Shown here: piece after piece, positions 7,237 to 8,068 of the stretch
Layout: the number at the start of each line of letters is the position of its first letter
Numbering within the stretch: position 1 is the first letter of the stretch
Assembly: GCA_947441695.1 (NCBI GenBank)
Contig: CANEUK010000061.1
Location: 1 to 8,068 of the forward strand
Source of the DNA: Rickettsiales bacterium
Lineage (GTDB): Bacteria > Pseudomonadota > Alphaproteobacteria > Rickettsiales > UBA1997
Direction of reading: 5' to 3'
DNA length: 8,068 nucleotides
Notes under the pieces: generated by a model
Told to the model about the DNA's origin: nothing
The model's input: only the letters and a program-made list of their open reading frames with translations
The model's database searches: none
Made by a program: the position numbers and the translations under genes

Positions 7237-7264
7237 CTAGCAACATTTTTTATTTAGAAGCTAG
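7237..7264 (+). terminator. Inverted repeat just downstream of the rpoZ stop
   Basis: CTAGC (7237-7241) pairs with GCTAG (7260-7264) across an 18-base A/T-rich loop, and the pairing extends outward with AA/TT if one base is bulged. On the plus strand GTTTTTGATTTTT follows, so the T tract again favours rightward reading. It begins 16 bases after the rpoZ stop on the minus strand, where no T tract follows. The large loop and short stem make it a weak candidate. Confidence 0.25.
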
Positions 7265-7280
7265 GTTTTTGATTTTTAAA

Positions 7281-7625
7281 TCAATCATCAATTTGAATAT
7301 TCTCGTCAACAAAGGTGTTGTCTTTTAAAACAAGGTGAGATTCAGATTCTTCTTCAATAATTTCGGATATTTGATCATTTGAAGCAGAAATAACCTCAAC
7401 TATACCGCGATTTTTAATAGAGCGAACAATGTTGTTTTTAACGTTGTCAACATCAATTAAACCTTCGGCAATTTCACGAAGCGCAATAACTGCTGGCTTT
7501 TCTTTGCGATTAAGAGTTGTGGCAGCTCCAGATAAAATACTTTTAGCGCGGTTGCTTGCAATTAAACAAAGCTCAAAGCGATTAGTAACAACTGTTACGC
7601 AGTCTTCAACGGTAATTCTTGCCAT
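7281..7625 (-). CDS. rpoZ: DNA-directed RNA polymerase subunit omega
   Basis: This 114-residue omega subunit helps assemble beta-prime into RNA polymerase and, in proteobacteria, forms part of a ppGpp binding site. The N-terminus MARITVEDCVTVVTNRFELCLIA and the block KPAVIALREIAEGLI (43-57) are diagnostic. The segment between them (NRAKSILSGAATTLNR, 25-40) fits the usual AHRARQ-SGA-LTVDR pattern. VPNRFEL in most relatives is VTNRFEL here. The last 35 residues form a strongly acidic tail (EIIEEESES and DENIQIDD). The total is longer than the 91 residues of E. coli, but tails of this kind are common outside enterics. The start is fixed by the conserved MARITVED. The base context TCTAAC before the ATG has no Shine-Dalgarno motif. 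spoT lies next downstream on the same strand, the common alphaproteobacterial order, and map diverges upstream. Confidence 0.95.
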   Translation of the reverse strand: MARITVEDCVTVVTNRFELCLIASNRAKSILSGAATTLNRKEKPAVIALREIAEGLIDVDNVKNNIVRSIKNRGIVEVISASNDQISEIIEEESESHLVLKDNTFVDENIQIDD

Positions 7626-7717
7626 TGTTAGATTGTATTTTAGTTTGAAAAAAATGAGAGAAATAAACCAAGACGAGTCAACGTATTGTTCAATTTCAGC
7701 AAATCAATAAAAAATTC
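7626..7717. promoter_or_regulatory. Divergent rpoZ/map intergenic region, likely holding both promoters
   Basis: These 92 bases separate two divergent starts, so promoters for both genes probably lie here. On the minus strand TTGACT (7676-7681) matches a -35 box at five of six bases, but no good -10 lies 16-18 bases on. TAAAAT and TACAAT occur close to the rpoZ ATG and would imply a very short leader. On the plus strand TTGAAA (7645-7650) also resembles a -35 but lacks a correctly spaced -10. No individual promoter can be assigned with confidence. Confidence 0.35.
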
Positions 7718-8068
7718 ATGACAATTACAATTCATCAACCAAACGAATTTGAAAAAATGCGCGCCGCCGGAAAACTAGCTGCCGAAATTCTAGATTTTAT
7801 TACGCCTTATGTTCAGCCCGCAATTTCAACAAACGAACTCGATAAACTTTGTCACGATAAAATTATCGAAAAAGGCGCGATTCCTGCCCCGCTTAATTAC
7901 AGAGGATTTCCAAAATCAATTTGCACTTCAATAAATCACGTGGTTTGTCACGGAATTCCAAGCGATGAAAAGCTTAAAAATGGCGATATCGTAAACATTG
8001 ATGTTACGGTAATTTTGGATGGTTGGCATGGCGACTCAAGCCGGATGTATTATGCTGGCGAGCCGTCG
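7718..8068 (+). CDS. map: Methionine aminopeptidase type I, N-terminal part (3' end outside window)
   Basis: These are the first 117 codons of the metal-dependent enzyme that removes the initiator Met from nascent proteins in the cytoplasm. The frame stays open to the window edge. The N-terminus MTITIHQPNEFEKMRAAGKL aligns with E. coli Map from its first residue, which supports ATG 7718 over the later in-frame ATG at residue 14. Diagnostic segments are NYRGFPKSICTSIN (60-73), VVCHGIP (75-81) with the substrate-binding H78, NGDIVNIDVTVILDGWHGDSSRMYY (88-112), and metal ligands D95 and D106, spaced 11 apart as in E. coli D97/D108. The remaining three ligands (H171, E204 and E235 in E. coli) lie beyond the window. 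IPAPLNYRGFP and SRMYY are typical of alphaproteobacterial copies. No Shine-Dalgarno motif precedes the start. It diverges from rpoZ with 92 bases between them. Confidence 0.95.
   Translation, partial: MTITIHQPNEFEKMRAAGKLAAEILDFITPYVQPAISTNELDKLCHDKIIEKGAIPAPLNYRGFPKSICTSINHVVCHGIPSDEKLKNGDIVNIDVTVILDGWHGDSSRMYYAGEPS

Larger units (their letters stand above)
6981..7280. other. Non-coding gap between rpoZ and spoT, the probable spoT leader region
   Basis: This is the only long gap in an otherwise packed window. I see no gene-like frame, no tRNA signature and no convincing -35/-10 pair in either direction. It holds several short inverted repeats: 7003-7027, 7043-7062, 7103-7115, 7174-7200 and 7237-7264. 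Transcribed leftward from rpoZ, it would form the rpoZ 3' UTR and the spoT 5' leader. Alternatively it contains the spoT promoter in a form not close to the sigma-70 consensus. Because the sequence is AT-rich, some of these repeats are expected by chance. Confidence 0.6.

Noticed and set aside
6981..7280. Possible tRNA or known riboswitch in the gap
   Set aside because: I found no T-loop pattern (GTTCGAATC-like) with acceptor pairing, no CCA end and no riboswitch core I recognise on either strand.
7429..7710. Open frame of 93 codons on the plus strand opposite rpoZ
   Set aside because: It lies almost wholly antisense to the well-identified rpoZ, its translation resembles no family I know, and it is explained by the reverse complement of rpoZ codons.
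1..8068. Mobile elements, CRISPR arrays, toxin-antitoxin or phage genes
   Set aside because: All sizeable genes are accounted for by housekeeping or conserved families. I saw no transposase motifs, no long terminal inverted repeats and no regularly spaced direct repeats.

Overview
The window comes from an AT-rich, densely packed bacterial genome, and the protein sequences point to an alphaproteobacterium. The best markers are the Map segment (IPAPLNYRGFPKSIC and SRMYY, as in Rickettsia and other alphas), the rpoZ-spoT gene order, a CP4-like AroA of the kind found in rhizobia and relatives, and a small DUF6356 protein that I know mainly from alphaproteobacteria. A complete aroA argues against a Rickettsia-type obligate parasite without the shikimate pathway. 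I cannot name the genus. None of the visible starts has a clear Shine-Dalgarno motif, which fits an AT-rich genome.

Layout. Positions 1-3284 run rightward: the end of nuoM, complete nuoN, then aroA beginning on the base after the nuoN stop codon. The first two encode antiporter-like membrane subunits of respiratory complex I; the third encodes EPSP synthase of aromatic amino acid synthesis. Positions 3241-7625 run leftward. In transcription order they are rpoZ (RNA polymerase omega), a roughly 300-base non-coding gap, a full-length RelA/SpoT-type (p)ppGpp synthetase/hydrolase, a small DUF6356 membrane protein 15 bases later, and a YdhS-like FAD/NAD(P)-binding protein overlapping the previous gene by an ATGA. 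The end of that flavoprotein gene overlaps the end of aroA by 44 bases, tail to tail. From 7718 to the window end the first 117 codons of map (methionine aminopeptidase) run rightward, divergent from rpoZ.

How the genes fit together. Most of the window is core housekeeping: respiration, aromatic synthesis, the stringent response, transcription and N-terminal protein processing. RpoZ and the Rel/Spo enzyme are functionally linked, since omega forms part of a ppGpp binding site on RNA polymerase in proteobacteria. The DUF6356 protein and flavoprotein probably share a transcript with spoT, but their roles are unknown.

I found no mobile element, CRISPR array, tRNA, rRNA or clear novel system. 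The points most worth checking are an altered RXKD motif in the Rel/Spo synthetase domain, the hairpin-containing leader of spoT, the unknown genes downstream of spoT, and the unusual nuoN-aroA linkage with its convergent gene overlap.
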